A stretch of DNA of 64,000 nt from Streptomyces sp. R21 (GCF_041051975.1 NZ_CP163435.1:6861001-6925000); one strand, 5' to 3'. Numbered from the stretch's first letter, positions 50,280-60,796 are shown. Notes: a model not told the origin generated them from the letters alone. Translations and numbers: made by a program.

Positions 50280-52061
50280 CTACCCCGCCTGGTTGTAGAG
50301 GGCCCGCGCCGCGGCCGGCCATCCGGTGGCGGGCTGCGGCTGCGGTTCCGGCTGGGTCCGGCCGCGCACCTGGGCGGCCGTCAGCCCGCCCTGGGCGCCC
50401 TGTGAAGCCGCCGACCCGGGCATGCCGGTCTGGAAGACCGGCTGCAGCCCGGCGGCCGCGGCAGCGGCCTGCACGGGCGCCGGGGCCGGAGCCAGGCCCG
50501 GCATCGCCCCCGGCGACTGTGCCGGTGTCGGTATCTGGGCCGCCGCCGGAGCGGGCCATACGGCGGGCTGCTGCGGGGCCGGGATCGGGTAGTTCGGTAC
50601 GGCGGTGACGGGCCCCGGGGCCGGGTAGTTCGCCACGGCAGCGGCGGCAGGCTGCTGAGCGGGGTAGCCCGCGGCGGCCGGCTGCGGAGCCGGATAGCTC
50701 GCGGCGGCCGGCTGCGGCGCGGGCTGCGCGGGAGGCAGGCTCGGCACGGGGGCCGGGGCTGGAACCGGTGTCGGCACCGGAGCAGGCATCGGCGCGGCCT
50801 GGGCCGCCGCGGGCCCCGGCCATGCGTTCGCCTGCGCGGCCAGTCCCTGCATGCCCGCCCCGTTCGTCGCGCTGACGAGTCGGTCCACCGCCGCCGTACC
50901 CGAGCTGTAGCTGGTCCCGGTGCCCAGCTCGGGCACGGCGGCTCCCCTCCTGGTTCCGTAGAGCACCTGTTCCAGGCCGGACACCAGGCGACGCACGTCC
51001 ACCTGGGGGCGCACCACGAGACGCAGGAAGCGGCTGGACGAACCGATCTTGTTGCCGCACTCGCGGACCAGGATCCGGTGTTCGGTGAGCAGCCGGTCCC
51101 GGACCACGGTGCCTTCGGCGCCCACGGGGAGGCGCACGAAGAGGAAGTTGCCCTGCGACGGGTAGACCGTCAGGCCGGGCAGCCCGGAGAGCTGGCGGGC
51201 CATGTCGAGCCGGTCGCGGCGGACCATGTGCAGGCTTTCCATGTACTCGGCCCCGTGGTCTCTGAGCATGAACACCACGGTCTCCGCGAAGGAGTTGAGG
51301 TTCCACTTGGGCAGCATCGTGCGCACTCTGCCCGCCAGGGCCGGGTTGGCGACGAGGTAGCCGAAGCGGATGCCGTGCAGGCCGAAGTTCTTGCCGAGGC
51401 TGCGCAGCACGATGACGTTGGGCCGCATCACCGCGTCCTCGACGACGCTCGGGTCGGCCTCCGCGTCGGCGAATTCGAGGAACGACTCGTCGACGATGAT
51501 CAGGTCCAGGTCCGCCATCGCGTCCATGAACTGCACGACGGAGTGGCGGGGGAGGAAGCCGCCGTCGGGGTTGTTCGGGTTGCACAGCACGGCGACGCGG
51601 GTGCCGCGCTTGCGGATGAAGTCGGCGTACTGCGCGAGGTCCAGGGCGAAGCCGCTGGACTCCTGGAGCGGGAACATGTCGACGCGCTTGCCGGTCTCCA
51701 TCGGCTGGTCGGTCCAGCGGCCGAAGGTGGGGACGGGTATCGCTATGGACTCGCGAACCAGCAAGTGGTCGATCCAGGTGATGAGTTCGGTCGAGCCGTT
51801 ACCCATGGCGACGCACTGCGGCGGCAGTTGGAGCAGATTGCACAGCTCGGCCGTGATGGTGTCGGCGCTGCTCGGGTAGTACGTGATGATCTCGCGCAAC
51901 CGGCCCGCCAGGTCGTCGAACATGGCGGGGGTGGGGAAGTACGGGTTGCACGGAATGCAGAAGTCCACCGGGCCCGTCCCGTCGCCCTCACGCGCCAGCG
52001 CCGCCATCGAGGGGCTGTGCGCCGCCGTGCTGCGGAACAGCGAGGTGACGTTGTCGGGCAT
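50280..52061 (-). CDS. PLP-dependent aminotransferase with a long Pro/Ala-rich tail
   Basis: A 593-aa protein. Residues 1-360 are a fold-type I class I/II aminotransferase resembling histidinol-phosphate aminotransferase and CobD-like enzymes. The PLP lysine is Lys224 (RSLGKNFGLHGIRFGYL), the pocket motif is NPNNPDGGFLP, and VDESFLEF follows. Residues about 375-593 are low-complexity Pro/Ala/Gln with repeats of the type YPAPQPAAA, which is uncommon for this family. The reaction and substrate are unknown; the neighbours are sugar genes. The ATG at 52061 has GGAGG 5 nt upstream, and a 15-bp hairpin lies 14 nt before the start. Confidence 0.8.
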   Translation of the reverse strand: MPDNVTSLFRSTAAHSPSMAALAREGDGTGPVDFCIPCNPYFPTPAMFDDLAGRLREIITYYPSSADTITAELCNLLQLPPQCVAMGNGSTELITWIDHLLVRESIAIPVPTFGRWTDQPMETGKRVDMFPLQESSGFALDLAQYADFIRKRGTRVAVLCNPNNPDGGFLPRHSVVQFMDAMADLDLIIVDESFLEFADAEADPSVVEDAVMRPNVIVLRSLGKNFGLHGIRFGYLVANPALAGRVRTMLPKWNLNSFAETVVFMLRDHGAEYMESLHMVRRDRLDMARQLSGLPGLTVYPSQGNFLFVRLPVGAEGTVVRDRLLTEHRILVRECGNKIGSSSRFLRLVVRPQVDVRRLVSGLEQVLYGTRRGAAVPELGTGTSYSSGTAAVDRLVSATNGAGMQGLAAQANAWPGPAAAQAAPMPAPVPTPVPAPAPVPSLPPAQPAPQPAAASYPAPQPAAAGYPAQQPAAAAVANYPAPGPVTAVPNYPIPAPQQPAVWPAPAAAQIPTPAQSPGAMPGLAPAPAPVQAAAAAAGLQPVFQTGMPGSAASQGAQGGLTAAQVRGRTQPEPQPQPATGWPAAARALYNQAG

Positions 52062-52074
52062 GGAACCTCCGTCT

Positions 52075-52110
52075 CTGGGTGGCCCGTGCGGGGGAGCACG
52101 GGCCACCCAG
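52075..52110 (-). promoter_or_regulatory. 15-bp perfect hairpin directly before the aminotransferase ribosome-binding site
   Basis: CTGGGTGGCCCGTGC (52075-52089) pairs perfectly with 52096-52110 around a 6-nt loop. The stem ends 14 nt from the aminotransferase ATG, so on the mRNA it abuts the Shine-Dalgarno. It may be an attenuator/terminator of read-through from the galM operon or a translational control element. Confidence 0.6.
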
Positions 52111-52156
52111 AAGTACGGAGGCAGGAGTTGCCGTGTTCAACTCATGTGAAAGAAGT

Positions 52157-52199
52157 GTGACGTCACGAACCCGACGTCACCGGCCCCGCATCACGCGGG
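52157..52199 (-). terminator. Two hairpins after the aldose epimerase gene
   Basis: On the minus strand the galM stop (52204) is followed by CCCGC/GCGGG (52186-52199) and by an 8-bp stem GTGACGTC/GACGTCAC (52157-52164 with 52173-52180). Together they probably end the ABC transporter-galM transcript. Confidence 0.55.
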
Positions 52200-52203
52200 C
52201 GAC

Positions 52204-53358
52204 TCAGGCACCGAACGTGTGGACCGTCGTCGACCTGTAGGTCTGCCCCGGCCGCAGCACGGTCGACGGGAACTTCGGGTGGTTCGGGGAGTCCGGGAAG
52301 TGCTGGGTCTCCAGGCACATTCCGTCGCCCTGGCGGTAGATGTGGCCGCCGGTGCCGACGAGCGTGCCGTCGAGGAAGTTGCCCGAGTAGAACTGGAGGC
52401 CCGGCTCGGTCGTGGCGATCTTCAGGCTGCGACCGGAGGACGGGTCCCGCAGCGTCGCCACGTGCTCGGGCTTGCCCGTGATGCCCTTGTCGAGGACCCA
52501 GTTGTGGTCGAGGCCCTTGGCGTACAGGAGCTGTTGGTTGTCTTCCCGGATGTCCTCGCCGACCGTCTTGGCGTGCCGGAAGTCGAAGGGGGTGCCCGCG
52601 ACCTTCGCCAGCTCGCCGGTGGGGATGAGGCCCGAGTCGACCGGGGTGTAGCGGGCGGCGGCGATCTTCAGCTCGTGGTCGTAGATCGAGCCGCTGCCCT
52701 CGCCGGCCAGGTTCCAGTAGACGTGGTTGGTGAGGTTGACGACCGTGGCCTTGTTGGTGGTGGCCGCGTAGTCGATGCGCCAGTCGCCGTGCTTGGTGAG
52801 GGTGTACGTGACCTTCACCTTGAGCGTGCCCGGGTAGCCCATCTCACCGTCGACGCTGGTGTAGTGCAGGTGCAGGCCGACGTCGGAGCCGGAGGTGAAG
52901 CCCTCCACGTCCCACACGTGCTTGTCGAAGCCCTGGGTGCCGCCGTGCAGGCTGTTGACGCCGTCGTTGACGGAGAGCTGGTAGTCCTTGCCGTCGAGCG
53001 TGAACTGGCCCTTGGCTATGCGGTTTCCGTAGCGGCCGATGAGCGCACCGAAGTACGGGGTCTTCGCGACGTAGTCCTCGATGTTGTCGAAGCCCAGCGA
53101 CACGTTCTTGTACTTGCCGTGCCGGTCGGGGATCTCCAGGGACTGGACGACACCGCCCCACGACAGGACCTTTATGCGCGTGCCGCCGTTCTCCAGCGAC
53201 CAGCGGTAGACCTTCGTCCCGTCCGCGAGCTTCCCGAAGAGCTCCTTCACCGGCTTCTTGCCTCCCGAGGCCGCCTGTGCGGTGCCTGTGCCGAGGGCGG
53301 TCGCGGCGATACCCGCCGCCGCGGCGCCTGCGATGACCGTGCGTCTGTTCAGTTCCAT
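52204..53358 (-). CDS. Tat-exported aldose 1-epimerase (GalM family)
   Basis: A 384-aa mutarotase. The N-terminus is a twin-arginine signal (MELNRRTVIAGAAAAGIAATALG), so the enzyme is predicted outside the membrane. The GalM fold shows LKVLSWGG-like strands, FGALIGRYGNRIAKGQF, NSLHGGTQGFDKHVW and the catalytic NLTNHVYWNLAGEG (His). The catalytic Glu is near ATTEPGLQFYSGNFL. It interconverts the alpha and beta anomers of aldoses, perhaps to supply the right anomer to the adjacent importer. I chose the ATG at 53358 (GGGAG 8 nt upstream) over one at 53373. It follows mmsB by 57 nt. Confidence 0.9.
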   Translation of the reverse strand: MELNRRTVIAGAAAAGIAATALGTGTAQAASGGKKPVKELFGKLADGTKVYRWSLENGGTRIKVLSWGGVVQSLEIPDRHGKYKNVSLGFDNIEDYVAKTPYFGALIGRYGNRIAKGQFTLDGKDYQLSVNDGVNSLHGGTQGFDKHVWDVEGFTSGSDVGLHLHYTSVDGEMGYPGTLKVKVTYTLTKHGDWRIDYAATTNKATVVNLTNHVYWNLAGEGSGSIYDHELKIAAARYTPVDSGLIPTGELAKVAGTPFDFRHAKTVGEDIREDNQQLLYAKGLDHNWVLDKGITGKPEHVATLRDPSSGRSLKIATTEPGLQFYSGNFLDGTLVGTGGHIYRQGDGMCLETQHFPDSPNHPKFPSTVLRPGQTYRSTTVHTFGA

Positions 53359-53415
53359 CTGTGCGGCTCCCATAAAGGGGTGGGGCCCCGCCTTGGCGAC
53401 GGGGCCCGAGCTGAC

Positions 53416-54656
53416 TTACGAACCGGACTTGCGCTTGTTCCACACGTCGAACCCGACGGCCGCGAGCAGGGCCAGGCCCTTGATGACCTGCTGCCAGTCG
53501 GTGCCGACACTGAGGAGGTTCATGCCGTTGTTCAGCACGCCGAGGACGAGACCACCGATGATCGCGCCGAGGACGGTACCCACACCGCCACTCATGGACG
53601 CGCCACCGATGAACGACGAGGCGATCGCTTCGAGTTCGAAGTTCAGGCCTGCCTTCGGCGAGGCCGCGTTGAGGCGGGCGGCGACCACCAGACCCGCCAG
53701 GGCCGCGAGCACGCCCATGTTGAGGAAGACAAGGAAGGTGACCTTCTTGTCCTTGACGCCGGACAGCTTCGCCGCCGGCAGGTTGCCGCCGATGGCGTAG
53801 ATGTGACGGCCGAAGACGGCGTTGCGCATGACGTAGCCGTAGCCGACCACCAGCACGGCCAGGGCGATCAGGATGATCGGCGCGCCCTTGTAGCTGGCGA
53901 GCAGCATCGTGACCGTGAGGATCGCGGCGACGATGGCGACGAGCTTGAGCAGGAAGAGGTTCCTGGGCGCCACTTCGAGGGCGAACTCCTGCTGCCGCTT
54001 GCGGTCGCGGACCTCCTGGACGACCGAGAAGGCGATCAGCGTGAAGCCCAGCAGCAGCGTGAGGTTGTGGTAGTTGGTGTCCGGGCCGACCTCCGGCAGG
54101 AAGCCGTTGCCCATCTTCTGCAGGCCGTCCGGGAACGGGCCGAGGGTCTGCCCCTTCAGGAGCATCTCCGTCAGACCGCGGAAGATCAGCATGCCCGCGA
54201 GGGTGACGATGAAGGAGGGGATGCCGAGGTAGGCGATCAGGAAGCCCTGTGCCGCGCCGGCCACCGCGCCGATGGCCAGGCACAGCAGCAGCGCGACGGG
54301 CCACGCTATGCCGTGTTGCACCGTCAGCACGGCCGCGAAGGCGCCGGTGAACGCCGTGAGCGAGCCGACCGACAGGTCGATGTGACCCGCGATGATCACC
54401 AGCATCATGCCGATCGCGAGGATCAGGATGTAGCTGTTCTGGAGTACCAGGTTGGAGACGTTGCGCGGCAGCAGCAGGTCGCCGTCGGTCCACACCTGGA
54501 ACAGGACGACGATCAGACCGAGGGCGATCAGCATGCCGTACTGGCGCATGTTGCGGCGCAGACCGTCCAGCACCAGCTGGAGCAGTCCACCGCCGGAGGC
54601 CGGTCCGCCGCTCTTGCCGGGCGGCGCGGCGGCCGGGCTCTTGGTCACATCGGTGC

Positions 54657-54660
<4 letters not shown>
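53416..54660 (-). CDS. mmsB: Multiple-monosaccharide ABC transporter permease MmsB (GguB-like)
   Basis: A 414-aa permease of the CUT2/RbsC-XylH class with about ten helices. Recognisable motifs are GMMLVIIAGHIDLSVGSLTAF, FIVTLAGMLIFRGL, RHIYAIGGNLPAAKLSGV and IGGASMSGGVGTVLGAIIGG. The length with long internal loops matches the MmsB/GguB group rather than RbsC (about 320 aa). It forms the channel for monosaccharides such as xylose, arabinose, galactose or glucose. The ATG at 54660 overlaps the mmsA stop by 4 nt. Confidence 0.85.
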
Positions 54661-56207
<1,547 letters not shown>

Positions 56208-56239
56208 GGTCGTGCCTTCCAATCCTTAAGGGGCGACGC

Positions 56240-57346
56240 TTACTTGAGCTGGTCGGCGGTGTAGTAGCCGCCGTCGACGAGCTCCTTCTTGTAGTTGCTC
56301 TTGTCGACGGCGACCGGCTGCAGCAGGTAGGCGGGGACGATCTTGGTGCCGTTGTCGTAGGACTTGGTGTCGTTGACCTCGGGCTTCTTGCCGTTGAGGG
56401 AGGCGTCGACCATGTCCGTGGCGACCTGGGCGAGCTTGCGCAGGTCCTTGTAGACGGTCATCGACTGCTCGCCGGCGATGATCGACTTCACCGAGGCGAG
56501 CTCGGCGTCCTGGCCGGTGATGATCGGCAGCGGCTTGCTCTTGCTGCCGTAGCCGTCCGACTTCAGCGCGGCGAGGATGCCGATGGAGATGCCGTCGTAG
56601 GGCGAGAGGACCGCGTCGACCCGGCCGCTCGTGTACGTCGAGGTGAGGATGTCCTCCATGCGGTGCTGGGCGGTGGCGCCGTCCCAGCGCAGCGTGGTGA
56701 CCTTGTTGAGCGCGGTCTGGCCGGACTTGACCACCAGCTTCTTCTTGTCGATGTACGGCTGGAGCACGCTCATCGCACCGTTGAAGAAGTACTTGGTGTT
56801 GTTGTCGTCGTTGGAGCCGGCGAACAGCTCGATGTTGAAGGGGCCCTTGCCGCTCGCCAGGCCCAGCTTGTCGACGATGTAGCTGGCCTGGAGCTTGCCG
56901 ACCTTCTCGTTGTCGAAGGACGCGTAGTAGTCGACGTTCTTCGTGCCGAGGATCAGGCGGTCGTAGGAGATGACCGGGATGTGGGCGTCGGCGGCCTGCT
57001 GGAGCACGTTGTTCAGGGACTTGTTGTCGATCGCCGCGACGATCAGCGCCTTGACGCCCTGGGTGATCAGGTTCTCGATCTGCGAGACCTGCTGGTCGGG
57101 GTCGTCCTCGCCGAAGACCAGCTTGGTCTTGTAGCCCTTGGCCTTGAGGTCCTTCTCGACGTTGGCACCGTCGGTGATCCAGCGCTCGGAGGACTTGGTC
57201 GGCATCGCGATGCCGATCGTGCCGCCCTTGGCGTCGCCCTTCTTCTCGTCGCTGCCGCCCTCGCCGGACTGTCCGCAGGCGGAGAGGGTGAGGGCGAGCG
57301 AGGCGGCTCCGGCTATGACGGTGAGGGCAGCTCTGCGGTTACGCAT
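56240..57346 (-). CDS. chvE: Monosaccharide-binding lipoprotein (ChvE/XylF-like)
   Basis: A 368-aa lipoprotein. The signal is RNRRAALTVIAGAASLALTLSAC with lipobox LSAC. The periplasmic-binding-protein fold has IGIAMPTKSSERWITDG, DNKSLNNVLQQAADAHIPVISYDRLI and YVVS-like hinge strands, and matches ChvE/MmsE-type multiple sugar-binding proteins. It captures monosaccharides for MmsA/MmsB. There are three possible ATGs (57355, 57352, 57346); AAGGA stands 8 nt before the last, which I chose. It is the first gene of the binding protein-mmsA-mmsB-galM operon, with a 140-bp leader to the U32 gene that holds its promoter. Confidence 0.86.
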   Translation of the reverse strand: MRNRRAALTVIAGAASLALTLSACGQSGEGGSDEKKGDAKGGTIGIAMPTKSSERWITDGANVEKDLKAKGYKTKLVFGEDDPDQQVSQIENLITQGVKALIVAAIDNKSLNNVLQQAADAHIPVISYDRLILGTKNVDYYASFDNEKVGKLQASYIVDKLGLASGKGPFNIELFAGSNDDNNTKYFFNGAMSVLQPYIDKKKLVVKSGQTALNKVTTLRWDGATAQHRMEDILTSTYTSGRVDAVLSPYDGISIGILAALKSDGYGSKSKPLPIITGQDAELASVKSIIAGEQSMTVYKDLRKLAQVATDMVDASLNGKKPEVNDTKSYDNGTKIVPAYLLQPVAVDKSNYKKELVDGGYYTADQLK

Positions 57347-57489
57347 GATCATCATCCTTGATGTGTGTGCAGGGCTCGGTCTGGCGGTGCGGAAGAGACT
57401 CCGGAGGACGGTGCAGAGAGAGACCGAGAAGGGGTGTGTGGGATTGTGCGCGGCCGTGTGTTCTTTTGTGAAGCCGTGTTTCCGTAACG

Positions 57490-58458
57490 TTATGACGGGA
57501 TATCGAAACGCTTGAGTTCACCCGGCAGCCGCGAGCCGAGCGGAGCCATGTCGCCGTCCGCTCCGTGGCGCGCGAGCAGGTCCAGGGCGAGGCGGCCGCG
57601 CCGCACTCTTTCCCTGGCGCTGTTCAGGGTGACGTCCCGCAGCTGGTGCCCGTACGGGTAGATCGCGGGCGCCTTGGACAGGCCGAACTTCAGGTACAGC
57701 GGTGCGCCGCGCCGGATCAGCTCGGCGACCTCGTACATCCGCACATAGCCGCCGAGGTCGTCGGGGGCCTCGATGTACATGTCCATGGGAGCGGCGGAAA
57801 CCCGCCGGATCTCGGTGAGGTGATCGAGCGTCAGATCGCTCGGCACGTTGAGCGAGTCGCCGCCGAGTTGCTCGTACACCGCGTACGAGGCCGGGTTGAC
57901 CGGGCCTATCAGCGCGGACACCTTGAGCGTGGTGTCGGCCGGGATGATCCCGGCGGCCCGCGCCCGGTGCAGCGTCCACAGCACGCCCTCGTCGGCGACG
58001 AGCAGGCACTTGACGCCCAGCTCCGTTGCCCGGACGGCGTCTTCGAGGCATCCGGCGACCGCGTCGTGGCCCCGGGCGCGCAGCCCGCCGCCCCGCGAGT
58101 CGGTGCGCACGGAGGCGCCGATGTCCCAGGTGCCGCGCGGCCCGGTGAACAGGCAGAGCTCGATGTCGCGCTCGGCGGTCGCGTCGACCATCTCGGTTAT
58201 CTCGGCGTCGGTCAGCATCCAGACGCCGCTGCCCTGGCTGATCCGGTGGATCGGCACATCGAGCCGCGAGGACTCCTTGAGGACTACGGCGAGCGCCTCG
58301 GGCCCCTCGACGGAGGGGACCTCGGTGCGCCAGCGGCCGCCTCCCGGGAAGGTGTGCGGCGAGGCGTCGGCGGGTGAGAGGGCGGGCGCGCCCAGGCCGA
58401 GCGCGGCGAGCGCCTGCTCGCCGGGTCGACGGGCTGCCGTAGGCGGGGCGTCGGTCAC
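57490..58458 (-). CDS. U32-family (peptidase-annotated) TIM-barrel protein in the sugar regulon
   Basis: A 322-aa protein starting VTDAPPTAARRPGEQAL. It resembles family U32 proteins, with a barrel-like series RLDVPIHRISQGSGVWMLTD, IELCLFTGPRGTWDIGAS, LGVKCLLVADEGVL, LNVPSDLTLDHL and MDMYIEAPDDLGGYVRM. No classical protease residues are obvious. U32 members act in varied roles, including hydroxylation and collagen-type proteolysis, so the name should not be read as function. The GTG at 58458 has GAAGGA 8 nt upstream. An IclR-type operator lies 37 nt upstream of the start, placing it in the sugar regulon; it may process a sugar-acid intermediate (inference). Confidence 0.72.
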   Translation of the reverse strand: MTDAPPTAARRPGEQALAALGLGAPALSPADASPHTFPGGGRWRTEVPSVEGPEALAVVLKESSRLDVPIHRISQGSGVWMLTDAEITEMVDATAERDIELCLFTGPRGTWDIGASVRTDSRGGGLRARGHDAVAGCLEDAVRATELGVKCLLVADEGVLWTLHRARAAGIIPADTTLKVSALIGPVNPASYAVYEQLGGDSLNVPSDLTLDHLTEIRRVSAAPMDMYIEAPDDLGGYVRMYEVAELIRRGAPLYLKFGLSKAPAIYPYGHQLRDVTLNSARERVRRGRLALDLLARHGADGDMAPLGSRLPGELKRFDIPS

Positions 58459-58493
58459 AAGCTGTCCTTCGCGTTCGATGATGATGCTTCGCG

Positions 58494-58511
58494 TGTCCGA
58501 TATTTCGAACA
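58494..58511. promoter_or_regulatory. IclR operator, copy D
   Basis: TGTCCGATATTTCGAACA differs from TGTTCGAAATTTCGAACA at two positions. It lies in the 115-bp gap between the dehydrogenase stop (58574) and the U32 start (58458), so U32 probably has its own regulated promoter. Confidence 0.72.
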
Positions 58512-58573
58512 AGGTTCGTGAGATTGGGCGTACGCCGGTACGCAGCGTCAGGGTCTCCGTACCGGCGTACGGA

Positions 58574-59578
58574 TCAGGGGCGCAGAAGGACCTTTCCGAC
58601 CTTCGGATCGCCGGACCCCACCAACTCGATGGCCTGTGGGAACTCGGCGAGCGGCAGTTCATGCGTGACCAGCGGCGACGGGTCGAGCAACCCGGCCCCG
58701 AAGACCCGCACCGTGTGCGCCCAGGCCTCCGGCGGCGCACCGAAGACGGTGTGCACCTCCAGCTGCCGTACGACGAGATCGGTGGGGTCGAGGCCCTCGG
58801 CGCCCGGCGCCGGGATACCCGTCAGGACAAGGCGTCCGCCACGCCTGAGCAGGGAGGCGGCGGTGCGCGCGGCGGATGCGGACCCGGCGGTCTCGATCAC
58901 TACGTCGAAGTCGTCGGGCAGTTCCTGGTCGCGGGTACGGAACTCGGTGGCGCCGAACTCCTTCGACAGCGCGGCGCGGTCCGGGCGGGTGCCGACCACG
59001 AGCAGCTCGGCCGGGGAGCCGGCCTTCAGGAACTGCACCGCGAACATCCCGAGGGTGCCCGTGCCGACCACGGCGACCCGCTCGCCGGGCACCGCGTTCG
59101 CCTTGAGCGCGGCGGCCGCGATACAGGCGGCCGGCTCCAGCAGAGCGGCGGCCGTCAGGTCGGCGTCGTCCGGCAGGACATGGAGGAGCCGGGCCGGCAG
59201 CGTGAGGGTGGTGGCCATCGCGCCGGGCTGGGTGAAGCCCGTCTCCTCGTACCCCGCCGTGCACAGCGTCGTCTCGCCCGCGTGGCAGCGGTCGCAGACC
59301 TGGCAGTTGCGGAAGCCCTCCCCGACGACCTTGCGGCCGACGAGCGACGCGGGCACCGAGGCGCCGACCGCCTCCACCGTGCCGGACCACTCGTGGCCGG
59401 GGGTGAGCGGGTAACGGACGTATCCGTCGGGCCGGTTGCCCTGGTAGACCTCGCGGTCGCTGCCGCAGATGCCCACGGCGTGCACGCGCACCAGGGCCTC
59501 GCCGGCCTCCGGCTGCCGCGGCTCGTGCGCGGTCAGCCGGTGCTCGCCCGGCGCCTCGATGACGACAGCGGTGCTCAC
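58574..59578 (-). CDS. Zinc-dependent medium-chain dehydrogenase (predicted sugar or polyol dehydrogenase)
   Basis: A 334-aa MDR enzyme. The catalytic zinc ligands appear in GICGSDREVY and TPGHEWSG, the structural zinc cluster in NCQVCDRCHAGETTLC, and the nucleotide-binding Rossmann motif in VAVVGTGTLGMFAVQ. It resembles threonine/sorbitol/galactose dehydrogenase-type members and would oxidise a sugar or sugar acid with NAD(P). Its start overlaps the dehydratase stop by 4 nt, so the two enzymes are produced together and probably act on consecutive or alternative steps. Both are preceded by IclR-type sites. Confidence 0.87.
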   Translation of the reverse strand: MSTAVVIEAPGEHRLTAHEPRQPEAGEALVRVHAVGICGSDREVYQGNRPDGYVRYPLTPGHEWSGTVEAVGASVPASLVGRKVVGEGFRNCQVCDRCHAGETTLCTAGYEETGFTQPGAMATTLTLPARLLHVLPDDADLTAAALLEPAACIAAAALKANAVPGERVAVVGTGTLGMFAVQFLKAGSPAELLVVGTRPDRAALSKEFGATEFRTRDQELPDDFDVVIETAGSASAARTAASLLRRGGRLVLTGIPAPGAEGLDPTDLVVRQLEVHTVFGAPPEAWAHTVRVFGAGLLDPSPLVTHELPLAEFPQAIELVGSGDPKVGKVLLRP

Positions 59579-60732
59579 TTGCTGCCCTTCGGCTTGCGCT
59601 GCTCCCAGCCGTCCGCCCAGAGGTCGAACCGGGCCTGCTGCTGCGGGAACTCGGCCGCCGCGTCGGTGTCCAGCTCGACGCCGAGACCGGGCGCGTCGGA
59701 GAGGTGGAAGTAGCCGTCGATGACCTGGGGTGCGCCCTTCACGACCTTCTTGATGTCCGCGTCCGCGAAGTCGTTGAAGTGCTCGAGGATCTTGAAGTTC
59801 GGCGAGGAGAAGCCGACCTGGAGGGAGGCGGCGGTGAGGACCGGGCCGCCCACGTTGTGCGGGGCCACGAGGACGTAGTGCGCCTCGGCGGTCGCGGCCA
59901 GCTTCCGGGTCTCCCAGATGCCGCCGATGTGACCGACGTCGGGCTGGATGATGTCCACGGCCTGGCTCTCGAAGAGCTCGCGGAACTCGATGCGGTCATG
60001 GATGCGCTCACCCGTGGCGACCGGGATGTCGACCTTGGCGGCGACCTTCTCCAGCGCCTTCAGGTTCTCCGGCGGGCACGGCTCCTCCAGCCACGCGGGC
60101 TTGAAGGGCGCGAGCTCGCGGGCGAGGCGGATCGCGGTGGCCGGGGAGAAGCGCCCGTGCATCTCCAGCATCAGCTCGGCGTCCGGCCCGATGGCGTCCC
60201 GCACGGCCTCGATGAGGGAGACGGCGTACAGCGTCTGCTCGTGGTCCAGCTCGAAGTGCCCGGTGCCGAAGGGGTCGATCTTGAGCGCCTTGTAGCCGCG
60301 CTCCATCACGCCCTGGGCGGCCTTGTGATAGGCCTCCGGGGTCCGCTCGGTGGTGTACCACCCGTTGGCGTACGCCTTGACCTTGTCGGTGACCTTGCCA
60401 CCGAGCAACTGCCACACCGGTACGCCGAGTGCCTTGCCCTTGATGTCCCAGCAGGCCATCTCGATGACGGCGATACCGGACATCACGATCTCGCCGGCCC
60501 GGCCGTAGTCGCCGTACTTCATCCTCTTGACGAGGTCCTCGACAGCGAACGGGTCGGAGCCGAGAATGTGGTTGGCCTCCGCCTCCCGCAGATAGCCGAT
60601 CAGTGCGTCGGTGTGCCCCAGCATCCGGGTCTCGCCGACTCCGGTAATGCCCTCGTCGGTGTGCACCTGTACGTAGGTCAGGTTCCGCCAGGGCGTCCCC
60701 ACTACGTGAGTGCTGATTCCGGTGATGCGCAC
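59575..60732 (-). CDS. Enolase-superfamily sugar-acid dehydratase (galactonate/gluconate dehydratase-like)
   Basis: A 385-aa mandelate-racemase-group enzyme. The N-terminal capping domain ends near residue 115. In the barrel the metal ligands are Glu190 (LMLEMHGRF), Glu216 (WLEEPCPPEN) and Glu242 (VATGERIH). Catalytic candidates are Lys151 (KALKIDPFG), His192 and the His of LVAPHNVGG. The His two residues after the first metal ligand is a feature of D-galactonate and D-gluconate dehydratases. The predicted reaction is loss of water from an aldonate to a 2-keto-3-deoxy acid. It is first in an operon with the zinc dehydrogenase and has a nearly perfect operator 30 nt upstream of the ATG. Confidence 0.85.
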   Translation of the reverse strand: MRITGISTHVVGTPWRNLTYVQVHTDEGITGVGETRMLGHTDALIGYLREAEANHILGSDPFAVEDLVKRMKYGDYGRAGEIVMSGIAVIEMACWDIKGKALGVPVWQLLGGKVTDKVKAYANGWYTTERTPEAYHKAAQGVMERGYKALKIDPFGTGHFELDHEQTLYAVSLIEAVRDAIGPDAELMLEMHGRFSPATAIRLARELAPFKPAWLEEPCPPENLKALEKVAAKVDIPVATGERIHDRIEFRELFESQAVDIIQPDVGHIGGIWETRKLAATAEAHYVLVAPHNVGGPVLTAASLQVGFSSPNFKILEHFNDFADADIKKVVKGAPQVIDGYFHLSDAPGLGVELDTDAAAEFPQQQARFDLWADGWEQRKPKGSK

Positions 60733-60760
60733 GGCAATTGCCCCCTGTGCTCTTCGGCTC

Positions 60761-60796
60761 TGTTCGAAATTTCGTCACACGTTCGAAATGCTGGCG
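60761..60796. promoter_or_regulatory. IclR operators, copies E1 and E2
   Basis: E1 TGTTCGAAATTTCG (60761-60774) has a perfect left arm and centre but an altered right arm (TCACA). E2 GTTCGAAAT (60781-60789) is a second half-site 19 nt further. They stand 29 nt upstream of the dehydratase start. Confidence 0.7.

Noticed and set aside
31239..52165. TGACGTCA palindromes at 31239-31246 and 52158-52165 as a shared operator
   Set aside because: Only two copies were noticed. One lies just past the DUF3068 stop and the other forms a terminator stem after galM; chance is adequate.
57495..57510. TATCGAAACG-like sequence as a further IclR site before the ChvE-type gene
   Set aside because: It is inside the coding end of the U32 gene (the FDIPS codons), 150 bp from the next start, and has only one arm of the motif.
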